A stretch of DNA of 51,918 nucleotides from Paenibacillus taichungensis (GCF_003287275.1 NZ_QEVW01000004.1:1-51918); one strand, 5' to 3'. Positions 25,762 through 33,928 are shown, counted from the first letter of the stretch. Notes: generated by a model from the letters alone, not told the origin. Program-made: numbers and translations.

Positions 25762-25929
25762 TCAGTTCTCATCAGGATGAGTTTCTTGATTTTTCTTGTT
25801 CCACATTTTATATAAAATCCCCGCAATAACAAATAAGAGTGCATCACTCAATCTGGGAGAACCGCCATATATAAACGCCGAACAGGCAAATCCAACTACA
25901 AATAATATAACAACATAAAGAAAACGCAC
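25762..25929 (-). CDS. Small two-helix membrane protein, 55 aa
   Basis: Two hydrophobic helices (about residues 2-20 and 28-44), a short loop and a charged C-terminal tail (KKNQETHPDEN). A GGGAGGAAT site precedes GTG 25929; the longer in-frame TTG start at 25947 overlaps that site and is less likely. No family is recognised. Genes of this size and shape are common and often conserved in Bacillales without known role. Confidence 0.6.
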   Translation of the reverse strand: MRFLYVVILFVVGFACSAFIYGGSPRLSDALLFVIAGILYKMWNKKNQETHPDEN

Positions 25930-25993
25930 GCTTATTCCTCCCGTCAATTGTAGACGTAGATGGTTTGAATGGCTTACGTCTCGGATTCAAAGT

Positions 25994-26686
25994 CTAACGC
26001 CGCTTCAAGCTCAACTTCTTCTCCAAATACGCCGCTAGCGAAACCAAAGGGCTATAGATTGCCATGCCTGTAACTGCTGTGACCCGTGCTGCTGCAGGAG
26101 CCATGGACAATTGAGCGGCTACGACTGTGTTATCTGGATACTGCTCAGCAAGTTGTTGTAACCCGGTGCTCACTGCTGCAAGATAACCTTCCTTATCGCC
26201 TCGCATAATTAACTCGAATATGCCCGGGATCAGTACTGCTTCAGTCTTTATGGTCACGGCCTCGTGTCGCTGCTCATCTTCAACATCTTGCTGCAAAGCC
26301 TGATTCACCCGCGCCATCGTTCCTTCAATCGTTGCAGGGTTGGTAAACGCTAGAATGTACTCGCCAGAATTCTGCTGCATTTCCTGAAGTAAGGGATCAT
26401 CAATACCAACCACGGGTACGGGAACATGTTGTACCTCCTGCTCAAGTACGGCTGCAAACAGGGTACAGGTGACAAGGATGGCGTCGGCATGACAATGTGC
26501 GATCCAATGCAGCGTTTGTGATACTTTCTCATGTATAACTGCTTCGGTGAAATCAGCATCATGTTTGAGGCGATCCAGCCCCGGATCGACATAATGTACA
26601 AGTTCAACCTCATAAGGAGCGAGCGCTTCTTCAATCAGTGCAATATTGGAATAGTGAGCGTGAAAACAGCCAATGGTCATCATCAT
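25994..26686 (-). CDS. Aspartate/glutamate racemase superfamily protein (single active-site Cys)
   Basis: A 230-residue cytosolic protein with the layout of Asp/Glu/hydantoin racemases. Residues 1-20 carry the opening strand with GCFHAHYSN, and the first catalytic-type Cys is at 74 (AILVTCTLFAAVLEQ). A later block reads VVAAQLSMAPAA, where many family members have the second catalytic Cys (GCTH or similar). Here no Cys is present at that place, so true racemase activity is doubtful; some relatives with an AQ-SMA block are decarboxylases or isomerases. I chose ATG 26686 because a CAGGGGGC site precedes it; the frame extends upstream to 26851 without another good site. It is the middle of a set of minus-strand genes. 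Confidence 0.75.
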   Translation of the reverse strand: MMMTIGCFHAHYSNIALIEEALAPYEVELVHYVDPGLDRLKHDADFTEAVIHEKVSQTLHWIAHCHADAILVTCTLFAAVLEQEVQHVPVPVVGIDDPLLQEMQQNSGEYILAFTNPATIEGTMARVNQALQQDVEDEQRHEAVTIKTEAVLIPGIFELIMRGDKEGYLAAVSTGLQQLAEQYPDNTVVAAQLSMAPAAARVTAVTGMAIYSPLVSLAAYLEKKLSLKRR

Positions 26687-26888
26687 ACTTGCCCCCTGAA
26701 ATGGATTATGTCTCATATAAGTTTCGCAGATATTTAACCCATTATAGGGATGAGACAATAGACTGTACATATTTAAAATACTGAGTTCACAACATTTATC
26801 GTGAAAACGCGAATAACCGTTCATCCACAACTTCGCAGAGGAACGGTGCAAACCACGTAAGCGATTCTCGATTCGCTCGTTATTTCAT

Positions 26889-27056
26889 TTAACGCATAGA
26901 AGGGGCAGCATTCTTTTTAGCCATTTTTTGTTGCAAAATTTCATGAAAGGATAGACCTTGAGTGTTCTCATTCTCCTTTTTGGGAGCAGTGGTCGCCGTG
27001 TTGCGCGGATATTGATGGTGGTACGGGATCATTTGCTGAATAGGCATGCGGATCAT
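26889..27056 (-). CDS. Hypothetical small basic protein, 55 aa
   Basis: A short basic protein with a Pro/Gln/His/Tyr-rich N half (PIQQMIPYHHQYPRN) and a C-terminal helix (LSFHEILQQKMAKKN). A perfect AAAGGAGGAACC site precedes ATG 27056; the longer frame to 27092 overlaps it. No family is recognised. No terminator is evident directly downstream toward the racemase-like gene 200 bp away. Confidence 0.6.
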   Translation of the reverse strand: MIRMPIQQMIPYHHQYPRNTATTAPKKENENTQGLSFHEILQQKMAKKNAAPSMR

Positions 27057-27589
27057 CTTGGTTCCTCCTTTAATGCATTTTCGAATATGCATATGTGATT
27101 ATTGATAGATTATGTATTCTGACGGGTTATCGTCTCTGTTACGCAAATAGGTATTTGTGACTTGTTAGACGAAACAGGTAACTTAAGGTGTAATTCCAAT
27201 TGGATTGTAGTGATTTTACCCCGTATTCAGGGGATGTAAACGTTTTTAAGTAAATTCAGGAGAAAAGGACCGCATATGTGAGGTTTCGTATGGGAGGATA
27301 GAAGCGGTTGTTAAGTGAATAGACCCAGTTTTGGGAATGCCAATTGTGTCGAAATTAAGACATATTGTCTGGTTGTATAGGTACGACGCAAGCTAGCTAA
27401 CTTGGTACCATGGTCGGTTGTCGGGTGCATACTAGGGCATTTTTTTGGTGGATAGATAAAGGGAACAAGGCAAAAAGCCGTCAGGAAAACCTGACAGCCT
27501 AACATTTGCATAAATCCGTGAGCGGTATGCTATTGAGATATAGATCGCAACGGTCCAATTCGAAATAAAATGACCATAATCACTTTTTC
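27057..27589. other. Intergenic region of about 530 bp
   Basis: No supportable ORF. It holds a terminator for the zinc-ribbon gene (27472-27498), a weak cre-like sequence TGTAAACGTTTTTA at 27235 (one mismatch in the invariant positions), and AT-rich DNA that probably contains the promoter of the 55-aa gene. Confidence 0.5.
27472..27498 (-). terminator. Intrinsic terminator of the zinc-ribbon/GyrI-like gene
   Basis: On the minus strand GTCAGG-TTTT-CCTGAC followed by GGCTTTTTGCC, about 90 bp past the stop codon. Confidence 0.55.
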
Positions 27590-28411
27590 TTATTTTTCTT
27601 GGCGAACAGCGATATACAAGTCCACTTGTACGTTCTCAGGATCGAGACTGCGCTCATCATACAATTCGAAATCTCCGGTAAACGTGCGATCCCCTTGATT
27701 GTTCCAGGCCCACACCGCACCCCAGGCCTCACCTACGACCTCGGCCATCGGGCCCTTTCTGGAGGTGAACACCGCATATGTTGCAGGCGGCAGGTTAACG
27801 GAACTCACTCCCTCAGGCAAAGCTTCATCCAGACCCACCTCATGACCCACCAGTATGGTGTATTCTCCATTTATGCCATCTGTATAATTAGCGTAACAGC
27901 CATAGCGGTTGGCTTCAGGGGCAGGCTGATGATCTGAGGCGAAGTAGCTGTTCCAGAGTCCCTGAATACAGCCTTTGCCACTCATCTCAATGGCATTGGT
28001 TGTTCTGGCGGACACACCTGCAAGGCGCTTTCCTGGCAGTGTGACGTACCGAATGGGCTCTGTGGAAAGCCGATTGTCGCGAGTTCCTTGATTAAATTCA
28101 ACGGAATCATCCGAATTTTCTGCCCCAAATGTCACGTTCCGTTCTGAGCCGGAGGCATTCCATCTTTTCAAAAAAGGAAGCTGGTTACGCAGCATCGCCC
28201 TTGCAGATTCCTCGTCCATACCTTCCTGGTCCAGTATGGCGGTGCACATTTCAATCATGCCCTCCAGCGTAATATCGGGTTGCTCGAACTTGCCTTCTTT
28301 ATAACAATAGATACAGTATTCGCGGGTTGTATTGCCATCTATATCTGTTCCGAATTGAGCAGGGGTAGTAAGTGGCATTCCGCAGCTTTGGCATACTGTG
28401 ACGTTCATCAT
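27590..28411 (-). CDS. Zinc-ribbon protein with GyrI-like effector-binding domain
   Basis: A 273-residue protein. The N-terminal zinc ribbon uses Cys 7/10 and Cys 33/36 (CQSCGMPL ... CIYC), the putative zinc-ribbon_2 fold. A ~40-residue stretch follows, and the C-terminal ~150 residues form a GyrI/AraC-effector-type (SRPBCC-like small-ligand binding) domain with VTLPGKRLAGVS, GLWNSYF and the closing DLYIAVRQ. Such proteins sequester or sense small molecules; no DNA-binding domain is present. Start ATG 28411 follows AAGGAGGAATTG. It lies 69 bp downstream of the WYL regulator on the same strand, so the two probably form one operon. Confidence 0.82.
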   Translation of the reverse strand: MMNVTVCQSCGMPLTTPAQFGTDIDGNTTREYCIYCYKEGKFEQPDITLEGMIEMCTAILDQEGMDEESARAMLRNQLPFLKRWNASGSERNVTFGAENSDDSVEFNQGTRDNRLSTEPIRYVTLPGKRLAGVSARTTNAIEMSGKGCIQGLWNSYFASDHQPAPEANRYGCYANYTDGINGEYTILVGHEVGLDEALPEGVSSVNLPPATYAVFTSRKGPMAEVVGEAWGAVWAWNNQGDRTFTGDFELYDERSLDPENVQVDLYIAVRQEK

Positions 28412-28480
28412 CAATTCCTCCTTGTTATGTACAGCTTGAATATAATAGAAGTATAACGGTAGGAACTGGACACCTGTCTG

Positions 28481-29431
28481 TCAGGTTAAGGGTGGGGTTT
28501 TATAATTTTGTACAATTTGTTCAGCAATTCTACGAATCTCCTCCCGAATATGCAGAGGCTCCAGCACTTCGACATCCGCGCCAAATCCAAGAATGAACCC
28601 ATATAACCAGTTGTCCTCCGGGAATGCGACTTGGCTGATATAATACCCCTCACCATCCGAAACGACGTTCTCTATGCCAAACCATTCCTCTGCGATGTGA
28701 CGGATACAAGCATGGAATCTCAGGCTCAGGGCCACTTTATTATCCGGAGTTGCCCATTCTTGCTGCCAGGGCCTGTCCTGCAGGTTGATCGGCCTTCGTT
28801 CGAAGTTTCCTTGGGCAAGGGCGACATCTCGCATACGGACCAGCTTGAACATGCGGAAATCGTTGCGTTCGTGACAGAACGCATAGAGATACCAGGAATG
28901 TTTTTTGAGCACAAGGGTATGCGGATCGGTCGTTCTATGAGTTTGAGTACCTTCTGCACTACAATAGGTAAATGTAATGGGCCGCAGTTGATCCATGCCC
29001 TGTTCAATGAGTTGAAGTTTCATTTGCAGCGCTTCGGGATGCGTCCACATCGAATAATCCACAATGAAGCGGCTGGTATTGGCTTGGAAATCCTCATTTT
29101 TGGCTTCAGGCACGATGCTGCTGAGTTTCTCCATTAATAGATCCCGTGCAACATTCGTATGGGAGGTGGAGACACTGCGCAGCGCAGTGACAATGGAGGC
29201 GAGATCCTTGTCGGTCAATACATTTCGGTCAAGCCGGTAGCCCTCTGCCAGGCCAATACCACCGCTTGCACCCTGATAGGTGACGACAGGAATACCGGCC
29301 TGACCCAGCGTGTCTATATCCCTGTAGATGGTGCGGATGGATACTTCAAACGTATCGGCCAGATCCTTGGCCTGCACCCGGCCACGATTGATTAACAGCA
29401 CAACAATGGCTAATAAACGGTCGAGTTTCAT
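28481..29431 (-). CDS. YafY-type transcriptional regulator with HTH and WYL domains
   Basis: A 316-residue regulator. The N-terminal winged helix (about 1-60; RVQAKDLADTFEVSIRTIYRDIDTLGQAGIP) is of the DeoR-like HTH_11 type. The central WYL domain (about 140-220) contains HSWYLYAFCHERNDFRMFKLVRM, and a WCX tail (about 230-310) follows. WYL proteins sense ligands or nucleic acids and control stress or defence genes. The GAAGGGAA site supports ATG 29431 (a longer frame runs to 29449). It is divergent from the vanRS-like operon, 83 bp apart, and precedes the zinc-ribbon/GyrI gene. Confidence 0.88.
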   Translation of the reverse strand: MKLDRLLAIVVLLINRGRVQAKDLADTFEVSIRTIYRDIDTLGQAGIPVVTYQGASGGIGLAEGYRLDRNVLTDKDLASIVTALRSVSTSHTNVARDLLMEKLSSIVPEAKNEDFQANTSRFIVDYSMWTHPEALQMKLQLIEQGMDQLRPITFTYCSAEGTQTHRTTDPHTLVLKKHSWYLYAFCHERNDFRMFKLVRMRDVALAQGNFERRPINLQDRPWQQEWATPDNKVALSLRFHACIRHIAEEWFGIENVVSDGEGYYISQVAFPEDNWLYGFILGFGADVEVLEPLHIREEIRRIAEQIVQNYKTPPLT

Positions 29432-29514
29432 ATATTGGATTCCCTTCAATCATTTATAAGTTGGATTCAGATATGTTATATTGTTGAGCATCACATATAG
29501 GAGTGGAATAAGCA

Positions 29515-30210
29515 ATGAAGCGTATTACGATTTTGATCGCAGATGATGAAGTTGAGATCGCTGATCTGGTTGCATTGCACTTGCAAAAAGAAGGATATCA
29601 CATCATCAAGGCATTTGATGGGAAAGCGGCGGTTCAAGCCATTCAGACACAAGCAATAGATTTGGCCATTTTGGATATTATGATGCCGGGTATGGACGGA
29701 TATGAGGTGACCCGCAAAATTCGGGAGCAGTATCACCTGCCTATCATTTTTCTGAGCGCCAAAACTTCAGATATGGATAAGATCACCGGACTCGTGATGG
29801 GCGCAGACGATTACATGACGAAACCATTTAACCCGATGGAACTGGTTGCGCGGGTCAACTCCCAGCTGCGCCGTTCACTTCAATTCAGCCAGTCTGTACC
29901 AATTCAGCGCTCCATTCTGGAGAAGGGAGGGCTCATTATCTCGCCAGATCAACATAGCGTAACCTTATACGGCAAGCCAGTAGAGTTAACACCGAAGGAG
30001 TTTGACATCCTGTATCTGCTAGCGAGTCATCCCAAACAGGTGTTCAGTGCGGAGAGCATCTTTGAGCAAGTGTGGGGAGAGGCTTATTATGAGAGCGGCA
30101 ATACCGTAATGGTTCATATTCGGACCCTGCGCAAGAAGCTTGGCGAAGATGTGGGCAAGAACAAGTTTATCAAAACGATCTGGGGTGTGGGGTATACGTT
30201 TAATGAATAA
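29515..30210 (+). CDS. VanR-like OmpR-family response regulator
   Basis: A 231-residue regulator with receiver domain (phospho-acceptor Asp54 in LAILDIMMPGMDGYE, acidic pair at 10-11, switch Lys in MTKPF) and an OmpR/PhoB winged-helix DNA-binding domain at about 130-230 (LTPKEFDILYLL, TVMVHIRTLRKKLGED). Length equals that of enterococcal VanR (231). The start ATG 29515 is preceded by TAGGAGTGG. It overlaps the kinase gene by 8 bp. The neighbourhood (kinase, VanY, VanZ) supports a role in cell-wall stress. I use van-like as description, not as proof of glycopeptide sensing. Confidence 0.9.
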   Translation: MKRITILIADDEVEIADLVALHLQKEGYHIIKAFDGKAAVQAIQTQAIDLAILDIMMPGMDGYEVTRKIREQYHLPIIFLSAKTSDMDKITGLVMGADDYMTKPFNPMELVARVNSQLRRSLQFSQSVPIQRSILEKGGLIISPDQHSVTLYGKPVELTPKEFDILYLLASHPKQVFSAESIFEQVWGEAYYESGNTVMVHIRTLRKKLGEDVGKNKFIKTIWGVGYTFNE

Positions 30211-31291
30211 ACGCAGAAGTTTTCGAACGACCATGATTCTGTTGCTTGGTTTAAGCATGTTGGCATCTGGAGCGATTACCTTTGGGGTATATAAAGTGAT
30301 GCAATACTATTACACCGGTGTGCGTGCGGAAGATCAGTTAGCGGAATATCGTCACTTTATGAGAAGTATAGGGGATATTTACTTTTTCCTCATCTTGTTC
30401 ATACCGCTTGCCACCCTTTTTTTCTTCTGGTTTACCAAGCCGTATGTTACCTACTTCAAAAATATCTCCACAGGTATCCGCCAGCTCGCAAGTGGTGATT
30501 TCCAGCACCGTGTGCAAATTTCGACGAAGGACGAGCTGGGCGCGATTGCTGAGGATATCAATCTGGCAAGTCTGAAACTGAGGGAAGCGGTAGAACGGGG
30601 AGATTTTGCGGAGAGCAGCAAGGACCAGCTGGTTGTAAACCTGGCGCATGATTTGCGTACCCCTTTAACATCAGTATTGGGTTATTTGGATCTGTTGATG
30701 AAGGATGATCAGCTGACGGAGGAGCAGGTTAGGCACTTTACAGCGATTGCTTTTACCAAGTCTCAACGTCTCGAGAAACTGATTGATGATTTGTTTGAGA
30801 TTACACGAATGAATTATGGTATGTTGTCGATTGAGAAAAAGAGACTTGATCTTAGTGAACTGCTACGGCAGATGAACGAAGAGCTGTACCCTGTTTTTGA
30901 AAAGAACCACCTGGTCACCCGACTGCATATCGATTCCGAGTTAACCATCTCCGGCGATGGTGAGGTGCTTGCACGCGTGTTTGAGAACCTGTTGATCAAT
31001 GCAGCACGTCATGGTACAGATGGTCTCTACGTGGATATCCATGGGCATCGTGAAGCAGGACAGGTGATCATTCAGATCATGAACTATGGGGGACATATTC
31101 ATCCGGATGATCTGCCTCATATTTTCGATATGTACTATACCGGAGATCGTGCGCGGACACCTCAGGAAGGTGGAACAGGCCTGGGCCTGTTTATTGCCAA
31201 AAATATTGTGGAGCAGCATGATGGGTCCATTTCGGCTCAAAGTGATATCGTACGGACCGTGTTTGAAGTGCGGTTGCCTGCATTAGAATGA
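30203..31291 (+). CDS. VanS-like sensor histidine kinase
   Basis: A 362-residue membrane kinase with two transmembrane helices (about 10-30 and 55-75) and a short outside loop. A HAMP-type linker follows, then HisKA with His149 in NLAHDLRTPLTSVLGYLD, and HATPase_c with N box (NLLINAARHG) and G2 (GGTGLGLF). ATG 30203 overlaps the response-regulator stop (8 bp), so translation is coupled; the longer open frame upstream has no start site. It presumably phosphorylates the adjacent VanR-like regulator. The short sensor loop resembles VanS and other intramembrane-sensing kinases. Confidence 0.88.
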   Translation: MNKRRSFRTTMILLLGLSMLASGAITFGVYKVMQYYYTGVRAEDQLAEYRHFMRSIGDIYFFLILFIPLATLFFFWFTKPYVTYFKNISTGIRQLASGDFQHRVQISTKDELGAIAEDINLASLKLREAVERGDFAESSKDQLVVNLAHDLRTPLTSVLGYLDLLMKDDQLTEEQVRHFTAIAFTKSQRLEKLIDDLFEITRMNYGMLSIEKKRLDLSELLRQMNEELYPVFEKNHLVTRLHIDSELTISGDGEVLARVFENLLINAARHGTDGLYVDIHGHREAGQVIIQIMNYGGHIHPDDLPHIFDMYYTGDRARTPQEGGTGLGLFIAKNIVEQHDGSISAQSDIVRTVFEVRLPALE

Positions 31292-31389
31292 AGTAAAAGG
31301 CTGAATTTAAGAAAAACTTTAGAATTGCCCTGCTTTTTTTTAACTAGTTTTCTCTATCCTTGAATTACGAGGTAAAGGAGGAGCATGGA

Positions 31390-32253
31390 ATGAAAAAGTG
31401 GGGATTTTTGATATGTATCATTGTACTGGGATATATCTTTTCCAAGTCACCCGCACTGTTTGAGCAGAAGGAAGAGGCGAATCTGGAAGTTCAGGATACG
31501 GGTGAAATTCGTGCAGGTTATACCAAAACAATTCACGTGGATATGCAGAATCAAGTACATAAGGGGAATTTATTGCTCGTCAATTCGGAGTATCCCGTTC
31601 ATGCGGAAGGTGTTAGAACCGACATTGTCAATCTGGCTGAACAACATGAATTGGTCCGGGGATACGGATTGATGGATCAGAAAATTATGTTGTCAAAGTA
31701 CGTAGCGCAAGCGTTCCAGAAGATGGTTGAAGCTGCTGGGAAAGATGACGTGCGATATTTTATCATCAGCAGTGGCTATAGGGACTTTACGAAGCAGGAG
31801 CAGCTTTATGAGGAAAAGGGATCGGACTATGCGCTCCCCGCAGGACATAGTGAACATAACCTGGGCTTGTCCATGGATATCGGCTCTACGCTGGCTGCTA
31901 TGAGTGAAGCACCAGAAGGAGCCTGGCTGGAAAAGAATGCATGGAAATTCGGATTCGTCTTGCGTTACCCGAAGGATAAAGTCGACATCACCGGCATCCA
32001 ATTTGAACCATGGCATTTCCGGTATGTGGGATTGCCGCACAGCGCCATCATGTATCATAATCATCTGGTGCTGGAGCAATATTTGGAGCTGCTGCAGCAG
32101 AAAAAGAGCATTTCTGCCGAAGTCGGGGGAGAGCATTATTTTATACGCTATTACGATGCATCCAAAGATGAGACCATAAATATACCTGAGCACGGTCAAT
32201 ATGAGATATCGGGAGACAACATGAAGGGAGTTGTCGTGACGGTGGAGGAATAA
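31390..32253 (+). CDS. VanY-like D-alanyl-D-alanine carboxypeptidase
   Basis: A 287-residue Zn-dependent peptidase of the M15B/VanY type. One N-terminal transmembrane/signal anchor is at residues 3-20. The Zn site is formed by His156 and Asp163 in SEHNLGLSMDIG and His209 in EPWHFRYVG; YRDFTKQEQLYEE and the GSDYALPAGHS block match the family. It removes the terminal D-Ala from peptidoglycan stem pentapeptides. AAGGAGGAG at 31375 fixes ATG 31390 (an in-frame TTG lies upstream at 31360). The last ~55 residues are an extra beta-rich tail with unknown role. Confidence 0.88.
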   Translation: MKKWGFLICIIVLGYIFSKSPALFEQKEEANLEVQDTGEIRAGYTKTIHVDMQNQVHKGNLLLVNSEYPVHAEGVRTDIVNLAEQHELVRGYGLMDQKIMLSKYVAQAFQKMVEAAGKDDVRYFIISSGYRDFTKQEQLYEEKGSDYALPAGHSEHNLGLSMDIGSTLAAMSEAPEGAWLEKNAWKFGFVLRYPKDKVDITGIQFEPWHFRYVGLPHSAIMYHNHLVLEQYLELLQQKKSISAEVGGEHYFIRYYDASKDETINIPEHGQYEISGDNMKGVVVTVEE

Positions 32254-32281
32254 ACAACTAGAAATACATGGAGGTTCGTTT

Positions 32282-32833
32282 ATGAAACCTAAGGAGTTCA
32301 ACATGAAGATGATATGGGTCGCGGCATTGATCGTCTATCTGTATCTGCTAACCAAGCTTATATTATTCAAGGGTCATGCTGTGGATTGGGGCATCGTGAG
32401 GGTTCAACTTATTGCGATCGCGCAGCAACCGGATCTGATTCATACGCGAACCGTTAACCTGACGCCATTTCAGGAAATCTCAAGAGACTGGAATAGCCTG
32501 TCGTTACATCGTCCGGGTACCGCAATTCATCTGCTGGGCAACGTCATGGCCTTTATCCCACTGGGTATTTTCATTCCAGTGCTGATGGGGAACAAGCTTT
32601 TGTCAGGGGCAAAGGTACTCGTACTTTCCTTACTCTTAAGTTTTGCCTTTGAAGCGACACAGCTATTGACGGGCATGGGCATATTCGACGTGGATGATCT
32701 TATGTTGAACACTGTTGGTGGAATGGTTGGTTATGTTCTATATACCATGCTTATCGGTCTGAAACGTATGATTGTGGGAGGAACAGCAAGCACTGCGAAA
32801 AAAGAGTATAATTCCAATCAGAGTCGGGTGTAA
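32282..32833 (+). CDS. VanZ-family membrane protein
   Basis: A 183-residue protein with four to five hydrophobic helices. The VanZ signature is visible as NVMAFIPLGIFIP, SFAFEATQLLTGMGIFDVDDLMLNTVGG. VanZ from Tn1546 confers low-level teicoplanin resistance; many chromosomal homologues have no known role. GGAGGTTCG precedes ATG 32282. It is 28 bp after the VanY gene and thus in the same operon. Confidence 0.85.
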   Translation: MKPKEFNMKMIWVAALIVYLYLLTKLILFKGHAVDWGIVRVQLIAIAQQPDLIHTRTVNLTPFQEISRDWNSLSLHRPGTAIHLLGNVMAFIPLGIFIPVLMGNKLLSGAKVLVLSLLLSFAFEATQLLTGMGIFDVDDLMLNTVGGMVGYVLYTMLIGLKRMIVGGTASTAKKEYNSNQSRV

Positions 32834-32841
32834 GGAGGGGA

Positions 32842-32889
32842 ATGCACATGCAATCTCTGGATAAAGCATCAGATTACATTGGACATTAA
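32842..32889 (+). CDS. Possible tiny ORF (15 codons) with a strong ribosome-binding site
   Basis: TAAGGAGGGG at 32831 overlaps the end of the vanZ-like gene and is followed by ATG 32842 (or 32848) and 15 codons ending TAA at 32887. Initiation from ATG 32848 gives a better spacing. The peptide is too short to classify. It may be the remnant of an erased gene or a translated leader; a terminator follows at 32936. Confidence 0.3.
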   Translation: MHMQSLDKASDYIGH

Positions 32890-32935
32890 AAGGAAGTGTA
32901 GATGCGTTACACAGCCTTTGTCATATTAATATGAG

Positions 32936-32977
32936 AAGCTCCCCATAACGTGCTGAGTACGTTATGGGGAGCTTTTA
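32936..32977 (+). terminator. Terminator of the van-like operon
   Basis: AAGCTCCCCATAACG / CGTTATGGGGAGCTT followed by TTAT: a 15-bp perfect stem. Confidence 0.9.
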
Positions 32978-33101
32978 TATCTGCCAGATAAGGTGGAGTA
33001 ATTGTAAACAGATAATGACTTCGTTTGCGAGCTGAATCGCTAATGAGGTAGAGTAGAGATGATACATTTATCAACCCACATCCTTACAAGGAGGACATAT
33101 A

Positions 33102-33500
33102 TTGTATTCATTGGCTAAACAACTCGCAGGAAGAATGAAAGCGATCATGGAGATTGAAAGTGAAATTGCTGAAGCTGAGCGTAATCAGCAAGGTGAAGAA
33201 TTTGTACGTGATTTAGAACAGAAAAGATCAGACTTGATAAAAACCTTTACACGTTATGAGTTACTGGTCGTAACAACCGTGATGGAGGTAGGGCAATCGG
33301 AGAGAGGTTATCGACACTATTTTGACTCAAGTGACGTTGAGCTTATTTACCTACCCATTGAGTTGAATGAGCATGAACTGATGAAGAAATACTCTCACTT
33401 TCTGGTACATAAAACAAAACAAGAACTAGCAGATGGAATTGAATATCATACACTCGTCTCGTCATTTCTAAAAGAAGGTATGGAAATCTTAAAACTCTAA
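33102..33500 (+). CDS. Hypothetical protein, 132 aa
   Basis: A soluble protein: a charged coiled-coil-like N half (EIESEIAEAERNQQGEEFVRDLEQ) and an alpha/beta C half. Start TTG 33102 is justified by a strong AAGGAGGAC site 8 bases upstream. GC is lower (about 40%) than in flanking genes. No family is recognised. It is paired with the next gene in the same orientation, between two terminators. Confidence 0.7.
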   Translation: MYSLAKQLAGRMKAIMEIESEIAEAERNQQGEEFVRDLEQKRSDLIKTFTRYELLVVTTVMEVGQSERGYRHYFDSSDVELIYLPIELNEHELMKKYSHFLVHKTKQELADGIEYHTLVSSFLKEGMEILKL

Positions 33501-33534
33501 ACTGCTATTAAATTGGATCTAGGAGGTCTGCTAG

Positions 33535-33849
33535 ATGATAATGAAGATTTCATACTATACGCCAGATGGTTTCTATTATTATGTCCCCGATCAATATGCA
33601 GAGCAGATAAATGAGTGGAGAGGGGAGTTTTCTGATTTTTTGCAGAGTATAGAAGGGAAACATCCTTTCACCCAATATACCGAATATATTGATCATGAGG
33701 GTAAGAAAGAATATGGTGTTTTTGTGCGTTGCTATGGTGGGGATGATTTTGCAGACTGGATTAACGTGGAGAAATTAAACTGCAGAGGTGTATATCGCAT
33801 TCCTTCGCCACCTGATGATTCGGAAGTTGGATTGAGGATAGATTTTTAA
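33535..33849 (+). CDS. Hypothetical protein, 104 aa
   Basis: A small acidic, Tyr-rich protein (FYYYVPDQYAEQ; TQYTEYIDHEG), probably alpha/beta, without membrane segments. ATG 33535 (or 33541) follows TAGGAGG. Low GC like its neighbour, 34 bp upstream. No family is recognised. Its size and composition are compatible with an immunity-type or SMI1/KNR4-like protein, but no family motif supports this. Confidence 0.65.
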   Translation: MIMKISYYTPDGFYYYVPDQYAEQINEWRGEFSDFLQSIEGKHPFTQYTEYIDHEGKKEYGVFVRCYGGDDFADWINVEKLNCRGVYRIPSPPDDSEVGLRIDF

Positions 33850-33878
33850 ACGTATATCGATTATTAAAAGCAAAATCA

Positions 33879-33928
33879 AAAAAAAGCTCCCCGTCACCGT
33901 GCAGAGCGCACGTGACGGGGAGCTTTTC
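33879..33928. terminator. Bidirectional terminator between the AT-rich pair and aconitase
   Basis: AAAAGCTCCCCGTCAC / GTGACGGGGAGCTTTT with a 14-base loop, flanked by A8 on the left and T4 on the right, so it can act for both convergent genes. The core AAGCTCCCC is shared with the terminator at 32936-32977. Confidence 0.88.

Noticed and set aside
27235..27248. TGTAAACGTTTTTA as a cre box
   Set aside because: The last conserved CA is changed to TA and it is not near a clear promoter; only mentioned in the gap description.
29515..32833. Complete vancomycin-resistance cluster
   Set aside because: vanH, vanA and vanX are missing and ddl has the D-Ala-D-Ala type omega loop, so full high-level resistance is not supported.
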